Positions 1-7,647 of a stretch of DNA of 12,329 nt are shown piece after piece; positions within the stretch are counted from its first letter, which is position 1; the number at the start of each line of letters is the position of its first letter. The position numbers were made by a program, and so were the translations under genes. Source of the DNA: Methylomarinum sp. Its GTDB lineage: Bacteria > Pseudomonadota > Gammaproteobacteria > Methylococcales > Methylomonadaceae. Under the pieces are notes generated by a model. That model was given only the letters and a program-made list of their open reading frames with translations, had not been told where the DNA came from and did not search any database. Location: NCBI GenBank assembly GCA_013139755.1, contig WTAG01000221.1, positions 1 to 12,329 of the forward strand, in the 5' to 3' direction.

Positions 1-304
1 TAAATCACAACTTAACCCCAATCCCAATATATTTTTATATCAAAAAGCGATATGGAGCATTGCGGAATACAGGATGGATGCACGTTTATTCCCATATTAC
101 GTGAAGCTCCATACGGGCTACGATCAATGTTTTTTTAGTAACCGATTAGAGTTAATATTTATGGGTTAGTAAAACATATCTGTTGCCATTGGCATAACCC
201 AGTAGTTGGAAGATGATAACTTTATCTTCTTCACCCCAGCGTGATGAAGCTTGAGATCATAAGCTTTTTACGCACATCATAGATCGAACATCAGGTGAAA
301 TATT
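1..304. other. Non-coding region upstream of the GH13 gene
   Basis: I recognise no gene here. An 8-bp perfect inverted repeat (TATGGAGC at 51-58, GCTCCATA at 106-113) lies near the left edge, 47 bp apart. A second stem is GAAGAT/ATCTTC around 211-232, and a weak hairpin ends in a T-run at 247-269. The short frame that starts at the ATG at 52 and ends about 28 codons later has no recognisable relative. A good ribosome binding site, AGGTGA at 293-298, sits 6 nt before the ATG at 305 and supports that start. No clear -35/-10 pair was found. Confidence 0.5.
247..269 (+). terminator. Weak hairpin plus T-run, possible terminator
   Basis: AAGCTT at 247-252 pairs with AAGCTT at 261-266 around an 8-nt loop, and the T-run extends to 269. 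The stem is only 6 bp and AT-rich, so termination would be weak. It could instead be a chance pair of self-complementary hexamers in the leader of the GH13 gene, 35 bp before its start codon. Confidence 0.2.
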
Positions 305-2233
305 ATGAACCCAGATCACAATACGCACGATAAAATAGAACGATCACTTGCTGATATTGACTGGAAATCATACCAACAAGCTACCTTCACACCTTCTCCA
401 TCGGCGTGGGAAGATCAGGTGCTGTATTTTTTGTTTTTGGATCGGTTTTCCAATGGCCGGGAAAAAACGTATCTCGATAATAACGGCAACACAGCAACAG
501 GTGGCAATATACCGCCCTTCGAATTTTCCGGTGATGCCTATACGGCGGACTATGAACAGTGGACGAATCAGGGCAACCGTTGGCAGAAAGGCACACTTAA
601 AGGTCTTGAAAGTAAGATAGGGTATTTGCAGCGCCTTGGCATTACAGCGATATGGATTAGCCCGGTTTTTAAACAAATATCTAAAGATGATCATTCCTAC
701 CACGGTTATGCTATCCAGAACTTCCTTGATATCGACCCACATTTCGGCACCCGACAGGATTTAAAAAACCTGGTAAATACTGCGCATGCACATGGCATTT
801 ATGTCATTCTGGATATTATCTTCAATCATTCCGGGGATGTGTTTAGCTATGATGCAGATCGCTATGCCACCGATGATGGTCAGGGCAATCATTTTATGGA
901 TCCGCGTTGGGATGGTTCTCCTTATAGCGTTAAGGGCTATCGTAATGCCAAGGGCAAGCCCGAGATTCCTTTCGCACGGATCGATAGAATTATGCATCCG
1001 CATGCCTGGCCGGATCAGGCCATCTGGCCGGTTGAATTACAGGACCCTTCCTGTTTTAGCCGCAAGGGCCGTATTTCTAACTGGGAATATGATCCAGAGT
1101 ACCTGGAAGGCGATTTTATTTCGCTTAAAGATATCGATCACGGCATTCATGAACGGGATGCTGAGGGGGGTCGTATTATCGATAATTTTCATCCTTCTGC
1201 TGCGCTAAAAGCGATGTGCGACATTTATAAGTTCTGGATTTCCTTCGCCGATATCGATGGTTATCTCATCGATACCGTCAAGCATATGGAACCGGGCGCA
1301 ACCCGTTATTTTACCTCGGTTATCCAGGAATATGCGCAAAGCCTGGGTAAAGAGAACTTTTATCTGATCGGTGAAATCACCGGTGGGCGGCAATTGGCTT
1401 TTGAATTGATGGAAAAAACCGGTTTGAATGCCACTTTGGGTATCAATGATATACCTGATCGCCTGGAATACCTGGCTAAAGGCTACCGCAATCCGGAAGA
1501 CTATTTCGGATTGTTCAGAAATTCTGCGCTAGTGAAAAAGGGGTCACATGTCTGGTATGGCAAACACGTAGTCACCCTGTTTGACGATCACGACCAAGTG
1601 CGCAAAGGTAATAACAAAGCACGTTTTTGCGGCGACTTGCAAAATAGGGGTTATGAGCATCTGCATGCGGTGCTTGCACTCAACCTAACCAGTATGGGTA
1701 TTCCCTGTATTTATTACGGTACTGAACAAGCCTTCGATGGTGCAGGTGATAACGACCGATATTTACGAGAGTGCATGTTCGGTGGTAATTTCGGTTCTCT
1801 GCAAACAATAAATCGACATTTTTTTAACGAGCAGCACGACATTTATCGCTTCATTACCGATATTCTAAGTATCAGGAAAACACGGATCGCGTTACGCCGT
1901 GGACGTCAATATCTGCGACAAATCTCTAGCAGCGGCGAGTCGGGCACGTTCGGCTACCCCCACATGATCGGTGGACGTATTTTGTCGGTCATACCCTGGT
2001 CACGAATTTTTAATGATAACGAACTGTTGCTAGCCATCAATACCGATGCTGATCAATCCAGAACAGCGTGGGTCACCATCGACAATACTTTGCACGGCAA
2101 CCCAACTAAGGCGCTGCAATGTCTATATTCAACTGATGCCGGGCAAATAAATACACAAGTTCAGATTGAAGCGCGTAATGGCAAAGCAGTAAAAATTACC
2201 GTGCCAGCGGGTGGTTTTGTGATTTATGAGTAG
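305..2233 (+). CDS. GH13 alpha-amylase-family glycoside hydrolase, cytoplasmic
   Basis: This 642-residue protein carries the ordered GH13 motifs of a TIM-barrel alpha-glucan enzyme. Region I is DIIFNH (D170-H175), region II is GYLIDTVKH with the probable nucleophile D323, region III is LIGEI with the probable acid/base E357, and region IV is DDHD with H429 and D430. A GYAIQNFLDIDPHFGT stretch lies before region I. The segment between H175 and about residue 300 is long, as expected for an extended domain B, and the last 90 or so residues look like the C-terminal beta domain. There is no signal peptide, so it probably acts on intracellular glucans, glycogen or malto-oligosaccharides. The exact specificity (amylase, glucanotransferase, maltose-forming) cannot be read from the motifs. 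Odd point: the region II Arg, two residues before the nucleophile in nearly all GH13 enzymes, is Leu321 (CTC; CGC would be Arg). The gene looks richer in GC than its neighbour. It stands alone and is convergent with the next gene. The start is supported by AGGTGA 6 nt upstream. Confidence 0.88.
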   Translation: MNPDHNTHDKIERSLADIDWKSYQQATFTPSPSAWEDQVLYFLFLDRFSNGREKTYLDNNGNTATGGNIPPFEFSGDAYTADYEQWTNQGNRWQKGTLKGLESKIGYLQRLGITAIWISPVFKQISKDDHSYHGYAIQNFLDIDPHFGTRQDLKNLVNTAHAHGIYVILDIIFNHSGDVFSYDADRYATDDGQGNHFMDPRWDGSPYSVKGYRNAKGKPEIPFARIDRIMHPHAWPDQAIWPVELQDPSCFSRKGRISNWEYDPEYLEGDFISLKDIDHGIHERDAEGGRIIDNFHPSAALKAMCDIYKFWISFADIDGYLIDTVKHMEPGATRYFTSVIQEYAQSLGKENFYLIGEITGGRQLAFELMEKTGLNATLGINDIPDRLEYLAKGYRNPEDYFGLFRNSALVKKGSHVWYGKHVVTLFDDHDQVRKGNNKARFCGDLQNRGYEHLHAVLALNLTSMGIPCIYYGTEQAFDGAGDNDRYLRECMFGGNFGSLQTINRHFFNEQHDIYRFITDILSIRKTRIALRRGRQYLRQISSSGESGTFGYPHMIGGRILSVIPWSRIFNDNELLLAINTDADQSRTAWVTIDNTLHGNPTKALQCLYSTDAGQINTQVQIEARNGKAVKITVPAGGFVIYE

Positions 2234-2300
2234 AATGAATTATGGCTCTTAAGCAATATGGCGTCATTAAGTCTGAGCTACTACACCTTAACTACTCAGT

Positions 2301-4283
2301 TTATACAATAACAACGCAATTGCGGCCATTTTGTTTGGCACTATACATGGCACTATCCGCTGTTTCGATCATGTCTTCATAGTGAGTGAATTTTTTTTGA
2401 TACAGACTGACCCCAACACTGATTGTTAGCGCATTGCCTTGAAAACGTTGGCTGAGAATTTTACCTTTACGTTCAATTTCTAGTCTTATACGTTCAGCAT
2501 AACTCTTCGCACCTTGTTGATTAGTGTTAGTGAGAATAAAAACAAACTCTTCACCACCATAACGGCCAATAAAATCACTAGGCCTTGTCAGTGTACGCAT
2601 AATTTGAGCAACTATTTTTAATGCATCATCGCCTGCTTGATGGCCACAAGTATCATTAAATTTCTTAAAGAAATCGATATCAATAAACCCTACAGCTGTT
2701 TGACTGAGTTGATCATGACTTAATTGAAATGTTTTAGTCAGATATTCAGTGACCATACGTTTATTCATCAAACCCGTTAAGCCGTCAACTTCAGCTTTCT
2801 TTTTTTCTAGTTCAAAACGCTTTGCATTTGCTAATGCGACACCTAATTCATGAACAATAGGTGTGATTTCTTCGATACATTGTTGGGTGATAGGTAGTCG
2901 ATTGTTACAGTTATCAGCATAAAATAGTGCAACTAACCGGTTATGGCATAAGACAGGCACAATCAAAAACTCTTCAACTCCAAACTGAGTCAAAATGGTT
3001 TTATTTGTTTCAATTGAACTATTAACAATCATGGCTTTACGCTTACGCAAACTATCTAAAATAGTTCTAGGTAGGGTCTCAATTTTGATATTGAAATGCA
3101 GTGAAGAGGAGCTATTAAATGATTCTGGCCAACTATGCGAGGTTATTAAGGTGCGCTGCTTAGGGTCAATATTCAACATAATTAAGCGTTCAAAATTAAA
3201 ATCACCTTGAATGGCTGCTAAGGTCCAAGGGACAATTTCGTTAGGATCAAGGCTTTTATGCGGGCTAGTTAAGCTGTTTATATAGATATTACGGGCGGCA
3301 GGCTCAGGCCTATTATGCTGCTGATTAAAATTGCTCAGCAACATAGTGGTTTCAACTAATGAGGCACGTAATTTATACTGGCTTGGAAATTGTATACCAT
3401 AAAATTCACGTGTATCTTGCATCTCTTGGTCGACATGCTTTAGTAATGCTTCCAGATCTAATTTTTCAAGGTCTAGGTTTTTGGATACTTCGGGATCTAA
3501 TTCGGGTAAGGTGTGTTCAGAGGTTGAGCCTATGCCTTGCATCCAGGCAATGTAGTTGGCAAAGCTAATAATAGCAATATCACTTGCGTAGATTGCAAAT
3601 GGCGAGTTGCCCTCAGGCATTTGATGATGACAATAAACGACAGCGCTAATTTGCTCAGGAATATCCCATTGCTGGCAGAAAACAAAGCCCATTTCAGCAT
3701 GATTTAAGCCAAAAAAATCATGCTGACTGAGGAGTGTTGATTGCTTGTCATTTTTACACGCAAGAATGAAGTTGCTGTAACTGATTTTGCCGTGAGATTC
3801 TAAGACTATTTTGCCGATATCGTGCAATAAGCCCGCGGTATAAATTAAGTCAGGGTCTTTATGTTTAAGGGCAGTTGCAATTGCTCGACTTAGCGAAGCG
3901 ACAAATAAACAGTGTTGCCAGAAAAAAAGTTGGTCAAATTCACCCTTGGCGTTATGGTTTATTAGTTTTTTGTAAAATAATTGATTTAACGTCATTTGAC
4001 GTACTGCGGAAAATCCAAGTATATTCACCGCGCGTTTAATCGAGGTTATTTTGTGCGCTAGTGCGAATGCGGCAGAATTAACATTACGCAGTACTTTTGC
4101 GGCTAAGACGGGCTCTGTCTCAATGATCAGAGATAAGTCAGTTACACGAGTATTTTCATCATTCGTTAAGCGTAACAATTTAAGTGCTACGGCAGGAATA
4201 ACTTTGAGACTATCGACTTTATGCTTCAGTATGGCGTCAGCAGCTTGAGCTAAAGTTAGTGTCGGGTGAATGTTATCGGTCAT
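2301..4283 (-). CDS. HDOD-GAF-GGDEF signalling protein, probable diguanylate cyclase
   Basis: This 660-residue soluble protein joins three modules. Residues about 15-240 are an HDOD domain (typical LKVIPAVALKLLRLT opening, and a retained GLLHDIGK with H154-D155). Residues about 345-490 look like a GAF sensor domain. Residues about 498-660 are a GGDEF domain opening with DGLTGLMNKR. The active-site loop is GGEEF (576-580), an accepted active variant, and R567-xx-D570 five residues before it is a full inhibitory I-site. The DIDFFKKFND and GHQAGDD motifs for Mg/GTP binding are present. The likely reaction is condensation of two GTP to cyclic di-GMP, with feedback by product and control through GAF/HDOD; the input signal is unknown. 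It has no membrane segments. It is convergent with the GH13 gene (67 bp between the genes) and 140 bp from the next minus-strand gene. A TATAAT lies on the minus strand at 4381-4386 but without a good -35. No clear Shine-Dalgarno precedes the ATG, so the start is less sure than the domains. Confidence 0.9.
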   Translation of the reverse strand: MTDNIHPTLTLAQAADAILKHKVDSLKVIPAVALKLLRLTNDENTRVTDLSLIIETEPVLAAKVLRNVNSAAFALAHKITSIKRAVNILGFSAVRQMTLNQLFYKKLINHNAKGEFDQLFFWQHCLFVASLSRAIATALKHKDPDLIYTAGLLHDIGKIVLESHGKISYSNFILACKNDKQSTLLSQHDFFGLNHAEMGFVFCQQWDIPEQISAVVYCHHQMPEGNSPFAIYASDIAIISFANYIAWMQGIGSTSEHTLPELDPEVSKNLDLEKLDLEALLKHVDQEMQDTREFYGIQFPSQYKLRASLVETTMLLSNFNQQHNRPEPAARNIYINSLTSPHKSLDPNEIVPWTLAAIQGDFNFERLIMLNIDPKQRTLITSHSWPESFNSSSSLHFNIKIETLPRTILDSLRKRKAMIVNSSIETNKTILTQFGVEEFLIVPVLCHNRLVALFYADNCNNRLPITQQCIEEITPIVHELGVALANAKRFELEKKKAEVDGLTGLMNKRMVTEYLTKTFQLSHDQLSQTAVGFIDIDFFKKFNDTCGHQAGDDALKIVAQIMRTLTRPSDFIGRYGGEEFVFILTNTNQQGAKSYAERIRLEIERKGKILSQRFQGNALTISVGVSLYQKKFTHYEDMIETADSAMYSAKQNGRNCVVIV

Positions 4284-4423
4284 GCGAGTGTTTGAATTAT
4301 TAATTCCTAACTTACAGTTCCTTAAGTCTAGCCGATAATTTTCAGTTAGCCCATTGAGAACATTGAGGAATAGGCAATTAATTATATAAGTGCCTGGTCG
4401 AGTGTGAGCCAGTACAATTAATT

Positions 4424-4687
4424 TTAGTCAGCAGACCCTATTCCATTATCGCTTAGCCATTTCATCCTTAGATAAAGCCGTTCGACTTTTTGCCTTGCCC
4501 ACGGGGTTTTACGCAAAAACTTTAAGCTGGAATTAATACTTGGGTTACTCTTAAAGCACTTTATATCTATTCGCTTAGCTAGCTCTTCCCAGCCATAATG
4601 CTCCATTAGTTCAGTGACAACCATCTTTAGCGTCACTCCATGCATAGGGTCTTGATTGCGCTCTTTACTTTCTTGATCCGAGGTCAT
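4424..4687 (-). CDS. VF530-type (DUF2132) small DNA-binding protein
   Basis: This 87-residue protein matches the VF530 / DUF2132 family along nearly its whole length: [20 protein letters not shown], then [19 protein letters not shown], then [20 protein letters not shown]. The family is known from a solution structure as a compact helical protein reported to bind DNA; its cellular role is not established. The first 12 or so residues are a charged, probably flexible tail. The ATG lies 15 nt after the stop of the RRM gene, so the two are probably co-transcribed. The Shine-Dalgarno before the start is weak (AAGAGA, about 8 nt upstream). The family assignment is firm and the function is not. Confidence 0.85.
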   Translation of the reverse strand: MTSDQESKERNQDPMHGVTLKMVVTELMEHYGWEELAKRIDIKCFKSNPSINSSLKFLRKTPWARQKVERLYLRMKWLSDNGIGSAD

Positions 4688-4702
4688 GACTATGTCTCTT
4701 GA

Positions 4703-4957
4703 TTATTTGTCATCTTTAGTCGGCTCAGCTTTTTTAACTCGAATTTTGCTACCATCAATATCTTTACCGTTAAGTGCCTGCATTGCCGCTTTTGCATTGC
4801 CAACCTTAGGCATATCGACAAAGCCAAAACCTTTAGATTCACCTGTTGCTTTATCTAAAACTAAAGAACACGATTGCACTACTCCATAACCTTCAAATAT
4901 ATCTTTAAGTGCATTTTCTGAGAGTGTGCGTGGAAGGTTTCTTACTAATAATTTCAT
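4703..4957 (-). CDS. Small RRM-domain RNA-binding protein
   Basis: This 84-residue protein is a single RNA recognition motif. RNP-2 is LLVRNL (residues 3-8) and RNP-1 is KGFGFVDM (42-49), with the aromatic residues that stack on RNA retained. The end of the domain (GSKIRVKKAEP) is followed by only a short charged tail, with no glycine-rich extension. Related small bacterial RRM proteins (the cyanobacterial Rbp type and proteobacterial homologues) are often cold- or stress-responsive, but nothing in this sequence shows that here. An AGAGA-type Shine-Dalgarno lies about 7 nt before the ATG. The gene is first in a probable two-gene unit with the VF530 gene and is separated from the upstream transporter gene by 97 bp that hold an inverted repeat. 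Confidence 0.9.
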   Translation of the reverse strand: MKLLVRNLPRTLSENALKDIFEGYGVVQSCSLVLDKATGESKGFGFVDMPKVGNAKAAMQALNGKDIDGSKIRVKKAEPTKDDK

Positions 4958-4979
4958 TTGTTATCTCTATTTTCTAACG

Positions 4980-5018
4980 GAAGTGAGCCTTTATCTGGCG
5001 AGGCTGAAGCCTCACTTC
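4980..5018. repeat. Intergenic inverted repeat with alternative stems
   Basis: GAAGTGAG (4980-4987) is a perfect inverted copy of CTCACTTC (5011-5018). Nested between them, GAGGCT (5000-5005) pairs with AGCCTC (5008-5013). The two stems share bases 5011-5013, so only one can form fully at a time. A second near-palindrome, TCACTCAAA/TTTAAGTGA, follows at 5032-5050, just beyond the ZIP stop codon on the minus strand. The position between the rluD operon and the RRM gene suits a terminator or RNA-processing element, but neither strand has a strong T-run next to the stem. Confidence 0.4.
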
Positions 5019-5054
5019 ATTGTTGTTTAAATCACTCAAATTTTAAGTGAATAA

Positions 5055-5885
5055 TTAATGCTGTTCGTCACTACTATAGCCATCTATTTCAATATCATGC
5101 GCTATGCCATGTAATGAACTAATGACCAATACACCCGCTATAATCAATGTAATTTGATGCAATGAGGTTTTGATATCTGTTTTTTTATGTAATGACGGAA
5201 TTAAATCTGCCACTGCAATATAAATAAAACTTGATGATGCCAAAGCTAAGAAAAAAGGTAAGACATTATGTAAGTCTTCCAGACTGTAGTAAGCGAGCAC
5301 GCCACCGATCACTGTAGTGAAACTGGCTAGTACATTATAAAACAAGGCTTTTGATTTGCTATAGCCACTTTGTAACAGAATGGCAAAGTCACCTACTTCT
5401 TGTGGAATTTCATGCGCTGCTACCGCTAAACTGGTAACGATTCCTAATTTAACATCGGTTAAAAATGCAGCTGCAATCAAAACACCATCAACAAAGTTGT
5501 GGATACCATCACCAATAATAATTAAAGTACCGGCTGATTTATGTCCGTGATTATGCCCATGATCATCGTTATGCGCTTCACAAGAACCAGAATGACAATG
5601 TCGCCAAATCAACAATTTTTCCAATATGAAAAAGCCTAAAATGCCCGCTAAAATTGTACCAGATAAGACTTGAAACTGTTCTGGGTTAACTTCTTCAAAA
5701 GCATGAGGAATTAGCCCCCAGAAAGCAACCGCTAATAATGCACCAATAGCAAAACTAATACCGTGCGGTAAAATTTGATTCCTTTGTTTTTCAGGCAGTA
5801 ACAAGAATACACCTGCCGCTAAAACACTTAGAATTCCGCCAATTGCTGTAAAAATGATAATTAATATCAATAAGTCCAAAGTCAA
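5055..5885 (-). CDS. ZIP-family metal transporter (zinc-type), TTG start
   Basis: This 276-residue inner-membrane protein has about eight hydrophobic segments and the two metal-site motifs of ZIP transporters: HNFVDG (H129-G134) and HEIPQE (H158-E163), spaced as in transmembrane helices 4 and 5. A His/Asp-rich cytoplasmic-type loop (about residues 96-116, HNDDHGHNHGH) is a typical metal-sensing or metal-buffering loop. The family moves Zn(II) or related divalent cations into the cytoplasm; the exact metal is not shown. The reading frame opens with TTG, and TTGA overlaps the pgeF stop codon, so translation is probably coupled. GGAGAGA lies directly upstream. A second TTG two codons later is better spaced from it (about 9 nt) and could be the real start. 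It is the last gene of the rluD-pgeF-ZIP unit. Confidence 0.9.
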   Translation of the reverse strand: MTLDLLILIIIFTAIGGILSVLAAGVFLLLPEKQRNQILPHGISFAIGALLAVAFWGLIPHAFEEVNPEQFQVLSGTILAGILGFFILEKLLIWRHCHSGSCEAHNDDHGHNHGHKSAGTLIIIGDGIHNFVDGVLIAAAFLTDVKLGIVTSLAVAAHEIPQEVGDFAILLQSGYSKSKALFYNVLASFTTVIGGVLAYYSLEDLHNVLPFFLALASSSFIYIAVADLIPSLHKKTDIKTSLHQITLIIAGVLVISSLHGIAHDIEIDGYSSDEQH

Positions 5886-6610
5886 TCTCTCCAGATGAGT
5901 GTGGCCATACGGCCTGTTTCGCCCTCACGACGATATGAATAAAATCGATTGTTATCCGTTACGGTACAAAAATCACCACCGTAAACCTGAGTAACCCCAA
6001 TTGATGTGAGCTCTATTTTTGCTAACTGATAAATATCAGCTAGATATTTATCTTGCTGTTTTTTCTTAAAAGCGGAAGCAAATGAAGCCGATTTATTAAT
6101 AAATAAATCCCTCACCTCTGCCCCTACTTCAAAACACTCAGGTCCTATTGCAGGGCCTAACCATGCGATAAGCTCTGTTGTGCCCAGCGCCTCAACCGTA
6201 TTAGCAATAATCCCTGCTAATAACCCTCGCCAGCCCGCATGAATTACCGCTATTTTTTTGCCATCCATACTTGCTAATAAAACAGGTAAACAATCGGCGG
6301 TTAATATCGCGCAGACTGTATTTTCCTGATCAGTATAACTGGCATCTGCCTGTACTAACTGAGACAGTTGATCAGCTTTGACCACTTTATCGCTGTGTAT
6401 TTGCTCAAGCCAAACTGGGGCTGCTGGCAAATTAAGCATATCCGATATGATTTTACGATTACCCTGTACGGTTTCTTCCCTGTCATTAACATGTAGTGCT
6501 GGGTTTAAACTACTAAAAGCTCCTTGACTTAACCCACCTGAACGCAAAGTCACCGCTGCATGAATATTCCCTGCAACCGGCCAGTCTGGTTTAATCCAGG
6601 TCTTTGTCAT
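5882..6610 (-). CDS. pgeF: PgeF/YfiH family purine nucleoside phosphorylase (laccase-domain)
   Basis: This 242-residue protein belongs to the YfiH/PgeF/LACC1 family, long annotated as polyphenol oxidase or multicopper-oxidase-like and now shown to act as a purine nucleoside phosphorylase and adenosine deaminase; E. coli PgeF has also been linked to peptidoglycan-precursor editing. The expected zinc ligands are visible: H72 in QIHSDKV, C107 in TADCLPV and H124 in VIHAGWRG. The family signatures GPAIGPECFEVG (152-163) and FYSYRREGETGR (223-234) are also present, and the length is normal. No signal peptide, so cytoplasmic. Its ATG overlaps the end of rluD by 20 bp and its stop overlaps the transporter start, which indicates one transcript. 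rluD-pgeF adjacency is common in gammaproteobacteria. Confidence 0.93.
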   Translation of the reverse strand: MTKTWIKPDWPVAGNIHAAVTLRSGGLSQGAFSSLNPALHVNDREETVQGNRKIISDMLNLPAAPVWLEQIHSDKVVKADQLSQLVQADASYTDQENTVCAILTADCLPVLLASMDGKKIAVIHAGWRGLLAGIIANTVEALGTTELIAWLGPAIGPECFEVGAEVRDLFINKSASFASAFKKKQQDKYLADIYQLAKIELTSIGVTQVYGGDFCTVTDNNRFYSYRREGETGRMATLIWRD

Positions 6611-7541
6611 TGTCTTCGATTGCTTTAATCAGAATTTCCATGTCTTCTGGCATAGGCAATTCCCATTCGCAATATTCATCAGTCTCTGGATGCTGTAAAC
6701 CTAATTTGGTTGCATGCAAAGCTTGTCGTTTAAAGTTTCTTAAAACCTCTTCAAGATGTTCACTGCAATTCGCCAGCATTTGAAATCGTCCACCATATGA
6801 CTGATCACCTACCAGCGGGTATTTAATATACGCCATGTGAACTCTAATTTGATGTGTTCGTCCTGTTTCCAGTTTCACTCTGACTAGCGTATGACGCTTT
6901 AAGCGTTTTTCTAAACGATAATGTGTGACGGCATGCTTACCATCATCTCTAACAACATGTCGTTTACGATCATTTGGATGACGTCCTAACGGCGCATCAA
7001 CAGTTCCACCTGCCGTCATCCAGCCTTTAACTAATGCCAGATATTCACGGGTAATTGAGCGTTCTTGCAACTGTTTAGATAAGCTATTGTGTGCCTTTAA
7101 TGTTTTAGCGACCATCAACAAGCCACTGGTATCTTTATCAAGTCGATGCACAATACCTGCTCTCGGCAGAGACTTTAATTCAGGCGCATGATTCAACAAA
7201 GCATTAACCAATGTCCCATCCCAATGGCCGACCGCAGGATGTACCACTAAGCCCGCAGGTTTGTTAACAATAAGAATAGAGTCATCTTCGTAAATAATGT
7301 CTAAAGGAATATCCTCTCCTTCAGATTCCAGTACTTCTTCTGCTTCAGCATCCAGCTCAATCAGTTCACCACCATCAATTTTGTCTTTTGCTTTAAGAGA
7401 ATGCTGGTTGACAGTGACTCGCCCTGCTTTTATCCACGTTTGTAATTTGCTACGTGAATAATCAGGAAAAACTTCTGCCAGGCATTGATCAAGACGCATG
7501 CCTGCCATTTCTTCCGGTATTTTTGCTGTTAATATAGCCAT
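6591..7541 (-). CDS. rluD: 23S rRNA pseudouridine synthase RluD
   Basis: This 316-residue RNA-modifying enzyme has an N-terminal S4 RNA-binding domain (about residues 14-65, RLDQCLAEVFPDYSRSKLQTWI) and an RluA-type catalytic domain. The catalytic motif is HRLDKDTSGLL with nucleophile D135, preceded by VNKPAGLVVHP (92-102) and followed by GRTHQIRVHMAYIKYPLVGD. In E. coli, RluD makes the pseudouridines at 1911, 1915 and 1917 in helix 69 of 23S rRNA, and it is the member of the family most important for growth. Full length and gene context (divergent from bamD, followed by pgeF) fit RluD rather than RluA or RluC. The acidic C-terminal tail (EDNDKDLD) overlaps the pgeF start. There is no strong Shine-Dalgarno, and the promoter candidate lies so close that the mRNA may be nearly leaderless. 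Confidence 0.95.
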   Translation of the reverse strand: MAILTAKIPEEMAGMRLDQCLAEVFPDYSRSKLQTWIKAGRVTVNQHSLKAKDKIDGGELIELDAEAEEVLESEGEDIPLDIIYEDDSILIVNKPAGLVVHPAVGHWDGTLVNALLNHAPELKSLPRAGIVHRLDKDTSGLLMVAKTLKAHNSLSKQLQERSITREYLALVKGWMTAGGTVDAPLGRHPNDRKRHVVRDDGKHAVTHYRLEKRLKRHTLVRVKLETGRTHQIRVHMAYIKYPLVGDQSYGGRFQMLANCSEHLEEVLRNFKRQALHATKLGLQHPETDEYCEWELPMPEDMEILIKAIEDNDKDLD

Positions 7542-7551
7542 ATACTACTTA

Positions 7552-7579
7552 ATTATAAGTTATACTCACCTCTCATCAA
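7552..7579 (-). promoter_or_regulatory. Sigma70-like promoter for the rluD operon
   Basis: On the minus strand a perfect -10 box TATAAT (7552-7557) is preceded, after 16 bp, by TTGATG (7574-7579), a 4-of-6 match to the -35 consensus. The -10 ends only 10 bp before the rluD ATG, so a start site at the usual distance would leave a leader of a few bases. This explains the missing ribosome binding site, but the call rests on sequence match alone. Confidence 0.5.
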
Positions 7580-7580
7580 C

Positions 7581-7628
7581 CAACAGGATCTAACTGTTGT
7601 CCGATTGAGCGGGAAAACCCTCAATTTT
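7581..7628 (+). promoter_or_regulatory. Tandem hairpins in the rluD-bamD intergenic region (possible bamD leader element)
   Basis: The first hairpin is CAACAG (7581-7586) with CTGTTG (7594-7599) around a 7-nt loop. The second is TTGAG-C-GG (7605-7612) with CC-CTCAA (7618-7624) around GAAAA, followed by TTTT (7625-7628), so it looks like a small intrinsic terminator on the plus strand. Both lie within 70 bp upstream of the bamD ATG. They could attenuate bamD, stop counter-transcription, or be chance structure. No clear bamD promoter or Shine-Dalgarno was found next to them. Confidence 0.35.
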
Positions 7629-7647
7629 ACAACGTGTTGCTACCAGT

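Noticed and set aside
52..138. Short frame starting at the ATG at 52
   Set aside because: It is about 28 codons, without a Shine-Dalgarno or any recognisable similarity.
368..1393. Several 60-140 codon frames opposite or out of phase with the GH13 gene
   Set aside because: They have no family motifs and sit inside a gene with clear GH13 motifs; they are shadows.
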